Origin: Cloacibacterium normanense
GTDB lineage: Bacteria > Bacteroidota > Bacteroidia > Flavobacteriales > Weeksellaceae
DNA length: 64,000 nt
Assembly (NCBI RefSeq): GCF_003860565.1
Contig: NZ_CP034157.1
Coordinates: 1,364,001 to 1,428,000 of the forward strand
Reading direction: 5' to 3'
Positions 35,446 through 43,433 of the stretch are shown here, in pieces. The translations under genes and the position numbers were made by a program. Below the pieces are notes generated by a model. The model was not told where the DNA came from. It searched no databases and saw only the letters and a program-made list of their open reading frames with translations. Every line of letters starts with the position of its first letter. Position 1 is the stretch's first letter.

Positions 35446-35473
35446 AAAAGCGAACTCTTTCGAGTTCGCTTTT
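35446..35473. terminator. Bidirectional terminator between the TIGR01777 and arsC-like genes
   Basis: Perfect 12-base arms AAAAGCGAACTC/GAGTTCGCTTTT with a 4-base loop; A-run on the left and T-run on the right, so it can stop transcripts from both the plus gene ending at 35430 and the minus gene ending at 35482. Confidence 0.9.
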
Positions 35474-35481
35474 CATTTATT

Positions 35482-35823
35482 TTATAGAAATTTTTCTAAC
35501 TTTTCTATTTCTCTTGCGATGATAGCTTTATTATCTTTTATCACAATTGGTCTTTGCAAAAGTTTAGGATAATTTGCCAAAATAGAAACTAAACCACTAT
35601 CAGAATACGTTGTTTCTGAGAAATTTTCTTTCCACAAATCTTCATTTTTTCTGATAATATTATGTATTGAAGTATCTAATTTAGATAATAAATCTTCTAT
35701 TTCTACTTCAGACAATGGATTTTCTAAGTAATTTCTTACTTCAAATTGTAATCCTTTAGATTCTAAAAACTGTAAGGCAGCTCTAGATTTTCCGCAGCGA
35801 TTATTATGTAAGATCGTGATCAT
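35482..35823 (-). CDS. arsC: Arsenate reductase (glutaredoxin-type, ArsC/YfgD family)
   Basis: 113 residues of the ArsC thioredoxin-like fold. The catalytic cysteine is in the HNNRCGKSRAALQFLE motif (Cys10), and RPIVIKDNKAIIAR matches the family's RP(I/L) segment. Enzymes of this group reduce arsenate with glutathione and glutaredoxin; other members (Spx/YfgD-like) have unclear substrates, and there is no arsenic operon here, so the assignment to arsenate is only by family. It ends 23 bases from the convergent TIGR01777 gene and is preceded by a two-unit GATnnnn run. Confidence 0.82.
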   Translation of the reverse strand: MITILHNNRCGKSRAALQFLESKGLQFEVRNYLENPLSEVEIEDLLSKLDTSIHNIIRKNEDLWKENFSETTYSDSGLVSILANYPKLLQRPIVIKDNKAIIAREIEKLEKFL

Positions 35824-35888
35824 AAATTTTGGATATTAGATGTTTAATCAATGTTCTCTAATTCTCAATCATTCTACAACGCTACTGC

Positions 35889-36503
35889 TTAAAAAAGTCC
35901 GTGCAATTCTGCTTCTATTTTCTCTAAAATATACCCGAAATCTTCTGGTCTTTCTACAAAATCTAAATCATCAACTTCTATAATAAGTAGTTTTCCTTCT
36001 TTGTAGTTAGAAATCCATTTTTCGTATTTTTCGTTTAGTTTAGATAAATATTCTATGCTAATGCTGGCTTCATAATCTCTTCCTCTTTTGTAGATTTTCT
36101 TTACTAAATTAGGAACATCTGACTTCAAATAAATTAGCAAATCTGGTGCCGAAACAAAGGATTTCATCAGATGAAACACAGAAGAATAATTGTTAAAATC
36201 TCTTTCGGTAAGTAAGCCCATATCATTTAAGTTTTCCGCAAAAATATACGCATCTTCGTAGATGGTTCTGTCTTGAACTATATTTTTACCACTTTCTCTA
36301 ATTTCTTTTACCTGGCGAAATCTGCTTCCTAAGAAATAGATTTGGAGCGCAAAACTCCATTTGCTCATGTCTTCGTAAAAGTCTTCTAAATATGGATTAT
36401 GATCTACATCTTCAAATTGCGCATCCCAACCATAATGTTTTGACAACATGGTAGTTAGAGTAGTTTTTCCCGCGCCTATGTTTCCAGTAACAGCAATATG
36501 CAT
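35889..36503 (-). CDS. Deoxynucleoside kinase (dNK family)
   Basis: 204 residues. The P-loop GNIGAGKTT is at 7-15, followed by the dNK features EDVDHNPYLEDFYED (nucleoside-binding Glu), the QDRTIYEDAYIFA (DRS/ERS-like) segment and the lid RGRDYE. It phosphorylates deoxynucleosides (dA/dG/dC) to salvage DNA precursors; which base is preferred cannot be read off. It begins 5 bases after the stop of the exported 253-residue protein, so the two genes share a transcript. Confidence 0.92.
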   Translation of the reverse strand: MHIAVTGNIGAGKTTLTTMLSKHYGWDAQFEDVDHNPYLEDFYEDMSKWSFALQIYFLGSRFRQVKEIRESGKNIVQDRTIYEDAYIFAENLNDMGLLTERDFNNYSSVFHLMKSFVSAPDLLIYLKSDVPNLVKKIYKRGRDYEASISIEYLSKLNEKYEKWISNYKEGKLLIIEVDDLDFVERPEDFGYILEKIEAELHGLF

Positions 36504-36508
36504 CGATT

Positions 36509-37270
36509 CTATTTTTCTATTCCGTAAAGATAAAGTTTGTCTTCTATGAAAGCCAAAAAATGATTGCTGTTTTTTTCCACAATGATAAAATTTTCTTTAG
36601 AAAATACAGGATAGAATAATTGAGCTGGTGTGTAGAGTGAAATGGTATTTTTTTCTATCACGTAAATTTTATCATTTACGCGTCTTAATCTTTTACCATT
36701 TTCTATATCGATAGAATATTTATGAGCACCTTTGAGTTCATAAACGCTGAAACATTTTTCTCTGAGTAAGTATAATTGATTTTGATACACGATAAAATCT
36801 ACCACAGTACTCAAATCCATGTCAAAAGGAAAGATATTGATAATTTTATCCTCTCGATAATTGTACTGTATCAATTGCTTTCGAGCTGAATCTAACACCC
36901 AAATAAACTGTAAATCTTGCGAATAAACCACTTTTACATGTCCAAATTTTTGGTATAGGTTTAGATACTGAATTTCATTAAGATTCTGGTCTAGAATTTT
37001 AATTTCCTGTCCGTTTTCTGAGAACAGAAAAATATTCAGAGGATTTTCAACCGATTGTATTTTAAACGGTTGCGGAAACATGACTTGTGCTTTTTTATGA
37101 CCAAGAGAATCATATTTCAGAATACTCAAATCGCTATTGCGATACACATAAATGTTCTCATAATCATCTATAAGAACATCTCTAATACTATCTTTTATGA
37201 TAATAGGAAATTCTTTTTGTGCAAAAAGTGCAGCACAAATAAATGTAAAAATAAGTGATAATCGTTTCAT
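36509..37270 (-). CDS. Exported beta-propeller-like protein of unknown function
   Basis: 253 residues from the ATG at 37270; ten more codons are open upstream but do not read as part of a signal peptide. The N-terminus (MKRLSLIFTFICAALFAQ) is a Sec signal. The body is all beta, with repeated strands ending in Tyr/Ile-rich turns (FAIDNQLYLL, KIYVIEKNTISLY), suggesting a beta-propeller. No family was recognised. It precedes the deoxynucleoside kinase gene by 5 bases. Confidence 0.6.
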   Translation of the reverse strand: MKRLSLIFTFICAALFAQKEFPIIIKDSIRDVLIDDYENIYVYRNSDLSILKYDSLGHKKAQVMFPQPFKIQSVENPLNIFLFSENGQEIKILDQNLNEIQYLNLYQKFGHVKVVYSQDLQFIWVLDSARKQLIQYNYREDKIINIFPFDMDLSTVVDFIVYQNQLYLLREKCFSVYELKGAHKYSIDIENGKRLRRVNDKIYVIEKNTISLYTPAQLFYPVFSKENFIIVEKNSNHFLAFIEDKLYLYGIEK

Positions 37271-37329
37271 GGCATTTGTGTTTGTAAAATGTATTGTCAA
37301 GAAAAAACCAGAAACTTTCAGTATGAAAT

Positions 37330-38349
37330 TTACTTTATTTTTACTTCATAAATCTTGTCCCAATTTTTTCCTGTAACAAGCATGTTTTGTCCTTTGAAGG
37401 CAATTCCGTTAAGAACATCATCTGTTCCTGTGTTGTGTTTTTTCACAATTTCTGAGAAATCTATTTTTGCCAAAACTTCTCCTGATTTTGGATTAATTTT
37501 TAGAATAATTGGTTTTTGCCAAACATTAGCGTAAACAAAACCGTTATCATATTCTAATTCATTTAATTGGTCATACACTTCAGTATTTCCAGCTACAGAG
37601 ATGTATTTCACCATTTTAGAAGGATCATTTACATCTAAGAAATATAGATTTTTAGTTCCGTCTGAAGCGATAAGATTTTTACCATCATACGTTAAACCCC
37701 AACCTTCTCCCATTACATTAGGATAAGGAAATTCTGACAAAAGTTTAAGCGATGATTTATCATAAATAAAACCTTTTTTATTTTGCCAAGTCAACTGATA
37801 TACTTTGTTTCCTACAATAGTGCTTCCTTCAGAGAAAACATCTGCTGGTTGCGCAGTAAAAGTTGTAGCATTGGTTTCACCTAAGGTATATTTTAAAATT
37901 TTAGATTGTCCGGTTTGTCCATCACTTTCATAAATGGTGTTTCCTTCTAACTGAAATCCTTGTACAAAATTAGCCTTATCGTGAGGATATTCTGCTACGA
38001 TTTCATAAGTCAATTGCGCTTCTGGATTTTTGGCGAAAACATTTATGGTAGCATCTTGAGTCAATACTTTTCCATCTCTGGTAATATTGATGGTTACCGC
38101 ATTATCTCCTAAAGTAAAAAATGCTGGATCTACTACTAAATCGCTGGTTTCTTTGTCTCCAAAACTGATGCTGATGCTTTCTGCGTTTTCTGTAACTTCT
38201 TTGGGTAGGTTTATTTTATCCCCGAAATGATAACCTTTGGTTTCCATTTCTGTATTATAGGTATTAAGAGCGTCTAAAATCTCTTTGTCTTTATTACATG
38301 AAGTCAATAAAAATAGGGCAAATATACTTACGAAAAGTGTTTTTTTCAT
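37330..38349 (-). CDS. Glutaminyl-peptide cyclotransferase (lipoprotein)
   Basis: 339 residues. The lipoprotein signal ends in LLTSC (Cys18). After a ~100-residue N-terminal part, the rest (about 115-339) matches the plant-type QC beta-propeller family: FVQGFQLEGNTIYESDGQTGQSKI, ANVWQKPIILKINP and DVLNGIAF. Such enzymes cyclise N-terminal Gln of exported proteins to pyroglutamate, which is common in the Bacteroidota periplasm and for T9SS cargo. A TAATTTTG box lies 18 bases upstream of the ATG. Confidence 0.85.
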   Translation of the reverse strand: MKKTLFVSIFALFLLTSCNKDKEILDALNTYNTEMETKGYHFGDKINLPKEVTENAESISISFGDKETSDLVVDPAFFTLGDNAVTINITRDGKVLTQDATINVFAKNPEAQLTYEIVAEYPHDKANFVQGFQLEGNTIYESDGQTGQSKILKYTLGETNATTFTAQPADVFSEGSTIVGNKVYQLTWQNKKGFIYDKSSLKLLSEFPYPNVMGEGWGLTYDGKNLIASDGTKNLYFLDVNDPSKMVKYISVAGNTEVYDQLNELEYDNGFVYANVWQKPIILKINPKSGEVLAKIDFSEIVKKHNTGTDDVLNGIAFKGQNMLVTGKNWDKIYEVKIK

Positions 38350-38366
38350 TCTTAAATTATTTAGTT

Positions 38367-38374
38367 CAAAATTA
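38367..38374 (-). promoter_or_regulatory. -7 box for the glutaminyl cyclase gene
   Basis: Minus-strand TAATTTTG, a full TAnnTTTG match, 18 bases before the ATG. Confidence 0.5.
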
Positions 38375-38382
38375 CAAAAAAA

Positions 38383-38405
38383 GCACCACTCTATAAGAAT
38401 GATGC
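38383..38405 (-). terminator. Terminator of the SRPBCC gene
   Basis: GCATCATTC/GAGTGGTGC arms (9 bases with two G-U pairs, 5-base loop) then a T-run on the minus strand, 28 bases after the stop at 38433. Confidence 0.65.
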
Positions 38406-38432
38406 CTAATATTTAATAAATTTTAAGAATTT

Positions 38433-38855
38433 TTAGTTTTCAACAAAATTTTTCAAAGCCTTGTTTAGGATTTCGTCCCAACCGTTTTGGAAATTTTCTT
38501 TCTTAAAATCAGCGCCTAGATGATCAAAGTTTTCTAAACCTTTGTGTGTAAGAGTAACCAAGGTTCCGTTGTTTTCTGGCTGAAGTTCCCATTTTACTAA
38601 CGTTTTATCATGGGTATAATCAGGATATGTCCAAGAATGTTTTAATTTTTTCTGAGGAATAATCTCTACGATTTCGCAGTGATGGTGTAATTTTTTATCT
38701 TCTCCTTCAAAGAAATTAAAAGCGGTATGCTCTTTTAATTCGAAGTCTGGTATATTAAAATACCATTCTTTCATCTGTTCTCTATTCGTAATCGCATCCC
38801 AAACTTTTTCTATTGGTGCGTTTACTTTTACGCTGATTTTAACATTATCGTGCAT
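38433..38855 (-). CDS. SRPBCC domain (AHSA1-like) protein
   Basis: 140 residues from the ATG at 38855 (an in-frame ATG at 38882 adds nine unlikely residues). The START/Bet v 1-like fold of AHSA1 proteins is clear: VSVKVNAPIEKVWDAITNREQMKEWY near the N-terminus and LTHKGLENFDHLGADFKKENFQNGWDEILNKAL near the end. The fold binds hydrophobic ligands; no enzyme activity is known. It is the last gene of a minus-strand row of small proteins (VOC, VOC, DUF1569) that may share a transcript. Confidence 0.85.
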   Translation of the reverse strand: MHDNVKISVKVNAPIEKVWDAITNREQMKEWYFNIPDFELKEHTAFNFFEGEDKKLHHHCEIVEIIPQKKLKHSWTYPDYTHDKTLVKWELQPENNGTLVTLTHKGLENFDHLGADFKKENFQNGWDEILNKALKNFVEN

Positions 38856-38916
38856 AGCGTTATCATTTTTAAGATTGAACAATTATTTATACTCGAATTT
38901 ACAAAAAATATCTTGA

Positions 38917-39363
38917 TTAATGTTGCTGAATTTTATCAGGGTCATCATAGTTCACCATCCATTGAATACCAAACCTGTCTTCCCACATTCCGAAATATGC
39001 TCCCCAAAAAGTATCTTGTAATGGCATCGTTACATTTCCTCCTTCTGAAAGTCCGTTAAATAATTTTTCTGCTTCAGCTCTTGATTGTGCATTGAGTGAA
39101 ATTGCAAAATTATTTCCTTTGGTAATTGTATGAATTCCTGGCATAGAATCGCTTCCCATCAAAACAGTTTCTGTAGAAATAGGAAGTGTAACGTGCATGA
39201 TTCTGTTTTTATGTTCCTCAGAAAGTGGTGGCATTCCTTCTTGTGGAGGCATTTCGCCGAATCTATTCCACATAGGAATTTCTCCTCCTAAAACCGATTG
39301 ATAAAACGTGAATGCCGCTTCGCATTCTCCATCAAAAGTAAGATAAATGTTTGCTGTAGCCAT
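38917..39363 (-). CDS. VOC family protein (PhnB/3-dmu-9_3-mt type)
   Basis: 148 residues with a single glyoxalase/VOC fold of the PhnB type: IYLTFDGECEAAFTFYQSVLGG, the SDSMPG and GNNFAISLNAQSRAEAEKLFNGLSEGG segments and FWGAYFGMWEDRFGIQWMVNY. Family members bind metals and various small molecules; no role is known here. It lies between an SRPBCC gene and another VOC gene on the same strand. Confidence 0.88.
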   Translation of the reverse strand: MATANIYLTFDGECEAAFTFYQSVLGGEIPMWNRFGEMPPQEGMPPLSEEHKNRIMHVTLPISTETVLMGSDSMPGIHTITKGNNFAISLNAQSRAEAEKLFNGLSEGGNVTMPLQDTFWGAYFGMWEDRFGIQWMVNYDDPDKIQQH

Positions 39364-39424
39364 AGTATTAATATTTGTAGATTGGGTTTAAAAAATTAAC
39401 AAAATAGGATTGACTTTCCCTTTT

Positions 39425-39877
39425 TTATCTATGTTGGTCTATTAAAATAGAATTTCCATCAGGGTCTGTTAAGACGATATATTCAGGACCTTTTGTGGTT
39501 TCATTTGCCTCTCTGTCTACTTTCATTCCCTTTTCTTTCAGTTTTTTCTGAATTTCTCTTACATCAGTAAAAGGATTAACTTCTGATGCTGATTGATCCC
39601 AACCTGGATTAAAAGTAAGTGTATTTTCTTCTATAAACCCTTGAAAAAGTCCGATAACTGTACTTCCGTTTTTTAGAACAATCCAATTTTGGTCAATATT
39701 TCCAGCTTTGTAAGTGAAACCCAGTTTTTTGTAAAATTCAACAGACTTTTTAATATCTTTTACCTTAAGACTTATTGAAAATGCTCCTAATTCCATATTT
39801 TTTTGATTTGAAGTATTATTTTCTTGAGCAAAAGCTAATTGCGAAATCAACTGAAAACTAAATAATATTTTTTTCAT
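39425..39877 (-). CDS. VOC family protein with an N-terminal signal peptide
   Basis: 150 residues. The first 18 (MKKILFSFQLISQLAFAQ) look like a Sec signal peptide, unusual for a VOC protein; without it, an internal ATG at residue 28 would give a cytosolic form starting MELGAFSISLKVKDI. The rest is a glyoxalase-like fold: KDIKKSVEFYKKLGF, GSTVIGLFQGF and EYIVLTDPDGNSILIDQHR. The function is not known. It starts 2 bases before the DUF1569 stop, so it is co-transcribed with that gene. Confidence 0.8.
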   Translation of the reverse strand: MKKILFSFQLISQLAFAQENNTSNQKNMELGAFSISLKVKDIKKSVEFYKKLGFTYKAGNIDQNWIVLKNGSTVIGLFQGFIEENTLTFNPGWDQSASEVNPFTDVREIQKKLKEKGMKVDREANETTKGPEYIVLTDPDGNSILIDQHR

Positions 39878-39879
39878 GT

Positions 39880-40335
39880 TTAAACTCCAAATTGTTCTAA
39901 ATGGTGATTGAGATGTTTCGCAAACATATTATTCCAACATTGAGCCGTCATTTTTCCGAAATTAATATTTTCTTTTCCTTCAAAAGCTTCTCTTCCCAAT
40001 TGTTGCACACGCTGAATATTGCCAATCAATTTGGCTTTTTCTTCTTCAAAGTTTCTTTCATCTGCAATGATAAAAACTGGACTTGTTGGCAAACTCTGTT
40101 TATAAGGAATTTCGTTGGTGATTTTCGATTTTACAAATCTCGAAAGTAAAAATTTAGCAATAAAATTAGGCTTTGGAAATTTTTCAGGCGTAAAAGTTAG
40201 GTCATAGGCTACATTCAAATGTGCTAAAACTTGGTCTACACTCATTTTGCCCCATTTTCTTTGGGTTTCTGGTGTTAAATTATTGATTCTATTGATGTAC
40301 TCTTGTGCATCTTTTGCATCAAAAACGTTTTGCAT
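39880..40335 (-). CDS. DUF1569 (DinB-like) family protein
   Basis: 151 residues. The helical bundle shows MSVDQVLAHLNVAYDL and the later MTAQCWNNMFAKHLNHHLEQFGV; the spaced histidines could bind a metal as in DinB proteins, and match DUF1569. The function is not known. It is first in the row of small genes on the minus strand (40335 down to 38433) and is about 107 bases from the Crp-family gene. Confidence 0.85.
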   Translation of the reverse strand: MQNVFDAKDAQEYINRINNLTPETQRKWGKMSVDQVLAHLNVAYDLTFTPEKFPKPNFIAKFLLSRFVKSKITNEIPYKQSLPTSPVFIIADERNFEEEKAKLIGNIQRVQQLGREAFEGKENINFGKMTAQCWNNMFAKHLNHHLEQFGV

Positions 40336-40442
40336 GGATTTTATTTTTAAAGAATCTCAAAGTTAATTGAAATTTCTAAAACGCCTACCAAAAGAATCTT
40401 AAAAATATGATAAAATTTAGAAAATAAAAACCGTTTTTGACT

Positions 40443-41003
40443 TTAAATATCACTTCTGATGCGGCTTAAAGTCTCCTGAGAAATTCCCAAATAAGACGCA
40501 ATCATTCCGAGTGGAGCTCTTAGAATGATATTAGGATTTTCTTCAAGCAATTGAATGTATTTTTCTTTTGCCGTCATATATTGCAGCGAAGAAATTCTGC
40601 GCGACATCTCTATCATTAAGTTTCCTAGAATATATCTGCTGAAATTTGCCGCAGTAAGCGAAACCGAACATAATTCTTCTAATTTATTGAAATTACAAGT
40701 GGTAATTATAGATTTTTCTAACGTTTCTATGTTATTTCGAGTAGGTTGGTTTTTAAAAAGAGTATCTATATTAGCCGTAATCTTTCCTTCTGAATAAAAA
40801 TTAGTGGTAATATCTTTTCCGTTTTCGTAGTAAAACATTCTTAGCAAACCTTCATCTACAAAGAAAACAGTATGATTGTATTGATTCTGCTTGCTCAATA
40901 TTTCACCTTTTTCAAAGACTTTCGTTTCACATTCTTCATTTAAAAAACGCTCTATTTCTGCATCTACCTTAATGTGCTTATTAAGTTCTTGAATTAATTT
41001 CAT
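40443..41003 (-). CDS. Crp/Fnr family transcriptional regulator
   Basis: 186 residues from the ATG at 41003. The N-terminal cyclic-nucleotide-binding fold is present (FEKGEILSKQNQYNHTVFFVDEGLLRMFY), followed by the C-terminal helix-turn-helix GMIASYLGISQETLSRIRSDI. The fold lacks Fe-S cysteines of Fnr, and a canonical cAMP arginine is not obvious, so the ligand is unknown. The open frame runs 38 codons further upstream to 41117, but this part crosses the promoter box (41021-41028) and terminator (41038-41061), so it is not coding. It lies downstream of the exporter operon in the same direction. Confidence 0.85.
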   Translation of the reverse strand: MKLIQELNKHIKVDAEIERFLNEECETKVFEKGEILSKQNQYNHTVFFVDEGLLRMFYYENGKDITTNFYSEGKITANIDTLFKNQPTRNNIETLEKSIITTCNFNKLEELCSVSLTAANFSRYILGNLMIEMSRRISSLQYMTAKEKYIQLLEENPNIILRAPLGMIASYLGISQETLSRIRSDI

Positions 41004-41020
41004 GAAAACCAAATTTCTGG

Positions 41021-41028
41021 CAAAATTA
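41021..41028 (-). promoter_or_regulatory. -7 box for the Crp-family gene
   Basis: Minus-strand TAATTTTG, a full TAnnTTTG match, 17 bases before the ATG at 41003; it supports the short start. Confidence 0.55.
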
Positions 41029-41037
41029 CACAAAAAA

Positions 41038-41061
41038 GGCGTTTCAGTAAACTGAAACGCC
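41038..41061 (-). terminator. Terminator of the TolC-HlyD-permease operon
   Basis: Perfect 10-base arms GGCGTTTCAG/CTGAAACGCC with a 4-base loop, then TTTTTT on the minus strand, 33 bases after the permease stop. Confidence 0.9.
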
Positions 41062-41094
41062 TTCGAATAAACATTAATAAAAAAACTATATGGA

Positions 41095-42291
41095 TTAAAC
41101 GAACCTCTGGTCGTCATAATCTTCAGAGAGATGATATTCTTTGAACAGCATTTTGATTTTGATTTTCAAAGCTATCCAACCTAAAAGGAAATAAACCCAA
41201 CCTAGAATAAACAAGTGCCAGAAATATTTTTGGGTTAAATAATCGGAACCTTTTTCTACCACCATAATTTTCAAAGCTTCTAAATATGGTGTTAAAGGAA
41301 TAATTTTAGTGAAATAAGTAATGAAATCTGGCATCGCATAATTTGGCCAAGTAAATCCACTGATGATAAACGCAGGAGAAGCAATTACCATTAAAATCTG
41401 AGTCGCTTTGAGCGCATCTGGAACCATAATACTTACCAAAACGCCTAAATTGGTTGCTGCTACTACAAAAATTGCTGTTATCAAAAAGAAATTCATAGCG
41501 TTTTCTGGAGCTGGAATTTTAAAATACAAGCTACACAAGTAAAAGAATAAAATATTTAAATTGGAAAAAATCCAAACGGGTAAACATTTAATCGCCATTA
41601 CCAAAATCGCATATTTGTGTTTCCCTGCAAAATCTTTTATAAAAGAATCTCTTTTAAATTCCTCGGAAAACGTAACTGCCATCGCCAAAAGAATAACTTG
41701 CTGTAAAACCACCGCCATCATTGCTGGCCACATAAAAATTAAGTAATTACTCGTGGTGTTAAAAAGCGTAATATAATTGGCTTTATAAGGTTCTATATTG
41801 GCTTTTGCTTGGTCTGCATTCATTCCTTTTTTCTGCAAAGCTTTCATTTCGGCACCTGCTGAAAAAGTTCCTAAGGTTAATTGAATCGCTTTTGAAGCAA
41901 AATTAGCGGTTAACACATTCGAAGTATTGAGATAAACGTTAATTTCTGGATATTTCTTTTGCAGCATATTCGCCTCGAAACGCTCCGGAATTATAACAAC
42001 TGCTCCTGCTTCTGTTTTGATGATCTCATCTTTCAAAATCGCTGGTTCATCTACATAATTCAGCACTTTAAGCGTTTGATTATCATCTAACATGTCAACA
42101 ATTTGGTTAGACAAAGGAGTTTGGTCATGATTAATCACAATTACAGGAATATCTGTCACTTTTCCCTTTTCGTAGGTAAAACCTAACAAAAGCGCGTAGA
42201 AAATGGGAGCCATAAAAAATACAGAAAGCATTGTTTTGTTCGTGAAGAACAAATGAAACTCTCTTTTTAAAAGGTATCTTAACTGTTTCAT
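41095..42291 (-). CDS. ABC-2 type transporter permease (YhhJ-like)
   Basis: 398 residues. One N-terminal membrane helix (about 18-37), a periplasmic loop of ~130 residues (VIVINHDQTPLSNQIVDMLDD and following), then five to six membrane helices including FMWPAMMAVVLQQVILLAMAV and LVSIMVPDALKATQILMVIA. This layout is that of the ABC-2 permeases that pair with HlyD and TolC proteins in drug or metabolite export. The operon has no ATPase and only one permease, whereas similar operons often carry two. It is separated from the HlyD gene by an inverted-repeat element (42313-42428). Confidence 0.87.
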   Translation of the reverse strand: MKQLRYLLKREFHLFFTNKTMLSVFFMAPIFYALLLGFTYEKGKVTDIPVIVINHDQTPLSNQIVDMLDDNQTLKVLNYVDEPAILKDEIIKTEAGAVVIIPERFEANMLQKKYPEINVYLNTSNVLTANFASKAIQLTLGTFSAGAEMKALQKKGMNADQAKANIEPYKANYITLFNTTSNYLIFMWPAMMAVVLQQVILLAMAVTFSEEFKRDSFIKDFAGKHKYAILVMAIKCLPVWIFSNLNILFFYLCSLYFKIPAPENAMNFFLITAIFVVAATNLGVLVSIMVPDALKATQILMVIASPAFIISGFTWPNYAMPDFITYFTKIIPLTPYLEALKIMVVEKGSDYLTQKYFWHLFILGWVYFLLGWIALKIKIKMLFKEYHLSEDYDDQRFV

Positions 42292-42312
42292 TTTTTCTAA
42301 ATTTTATTTTTT

Positions 42313-42428
42313 TTAACCACAAAAGAGACAAAAGCTTTTCCGTTTTAAAGTTTTCCAAAAGAAAAAAAACTTTTTTTACTTTTGAATTGCTTATTTTCAA
42401 ACATTTCTTTTGGAGCTTTTGCGGTTTT
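42313..42428. repeat. Interspersed inverted-repeat element, copy 2
   Basis: A 116-base diverged copy of the element at 5782-5912, in the same orientation. The left arm (42313-42334) agrees with copy 1 over its last 20 of 22 bases (AACCACAAAAGAGACAAAAG); the central part (actttttttacttttgaa) and the stretch ATTTTCAA-CATTTCTTTTG are also near-identical, while the right arm (42407-42428) has drifted. It lies inside the exporter operon between the HlyD and permease genes. Confidence 0.8.
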
Positions 42429-42437
42429 TAGTTAAGA

Positions 42438-43397
42438 TTATTTTAAAGTTACGCTAGAATTCACCAAAATATTATTCACTTTTGCTCTATCTGTAGGAAT
42501 TACTTTAATTTCGTAAACCGCATCTTCTGGTTGATAATCAGGGAATGCTGTGGTAATATCTGCATATTTTGTCAATTGTTTGATGGAAACTATTTTTCCT
42601 GAAAACTCTTGATTTCCGTAAGTAGATTTCATATTAACGGTCATTCCTTTTTGATATTTAGAAATTTTACTTTCTGGAATGGTAAAACGGAAATAAGTAG
42701 AGTTCGGAATGTAACCGTTGAACAAAGCATAACCTGCAGTTGCCAATTCGCCTACATTTAAAGAAATGGTTTCAATTTCCATATCATTGGTTGCGATAAT
42801 ATATCTTTCAGAATAGGCAACATTGGCTTCTTGGAGAACACCTCTCGCTTGGTTTTCTTGACCGATTGCCATTTCTATTTTTTCTAATCTTGTACCGATT
42901 TCTACATCATGTAATTCTGCATTCACTGCGTCATATTGAGCTTTTGCGCCTTGTAATTTTGCGAAAGCCTCATCATAATTTTGTGGAGAAAGCAAACTGT
43001 CTTTGTACATATTTTGCGCTCTTTTAAAAGATTTTTGAGCATATTCATATTGTTCTGCTAACCCTTTTTGTTTGGCTTTTAACTGACGAAGTTGATCTGC
43101 GGTTGCGCCGTTTTTCGCCATTTGTGCTTGTGCAGTTGCTGCAGCAGTGGCTCCTTTTGCTTGAGCAATTTTCGCTGAAACTTCGGGAACGTCTAACATT
43201 GCGAGGGTATCTCCTGCTTTTACGGTTTGTCCTTCTTCTACATAAATTTTTAAAATTCTACCGGTAACTTTTGGCGCGAAAGAAACAACTTCTTTTTTAG
43301 TTTTTCCTTCGGTTAATTGTTGTGGAGTTTCGTTTTTACAAGCTCCTAGAGAAAGTAAGGTTACTAAAAATAAAGATTTTACAATATAGTTTTTCAT
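42438..43397 (-). CDS. HlyD family adaptor lipoprotein of the exporter operon
   Basis: 319 residues. A lipoprotein signal ends in LGAC (Cys20), unlike the membrane-spanning HlyD at 31489. The lipoyl-like element GRILKIYVEEGQTVKAGDTLAMLD, the helical hairpin (SAKIAQAKGATAAATAQAQ to about 170) and the beta domain near FRFTIPESKISKYQKGM mark a MacA/EmrA-type adaptor. It would connect the ABC-2 permease to the TolC channel. It lies 36 bases after the TolC gene and is followed by the inverted-repeat element. Confidence 0.9.
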   Translation of the reverse strand: MKNYIVKSLFLVTLLSLGACKNETPQQLTEGKTKKEVVSFAPKVTGRILKIYVEEGQTVKAGDTLAMLDVPEVSAKIAQAKGATAAATAQAQMAKNGATADQLRQLKAKQKGLAEQYEYAQKSFKRAQNMYKDSLLSPQNYDEAFAKLQGAKAQYDAVNAELHDVEIGTRLEKIEMAIGQENQARGVLQEANVAYSERYIIATNDMEIETISLNVGELATAGYALFNGYIPNSTYFRFTIPESKISKYQKGMTVNMKSTYGNQEFSGKIVSIKQLTKYADITTAFPDYQPEDAVYEIKVIPTDRAKVNNILVNSSVTLK

Positions 43398-43433
43398 TGG
43401 ATTAAAATATTTAATTGATTAATGTTTATCGTT

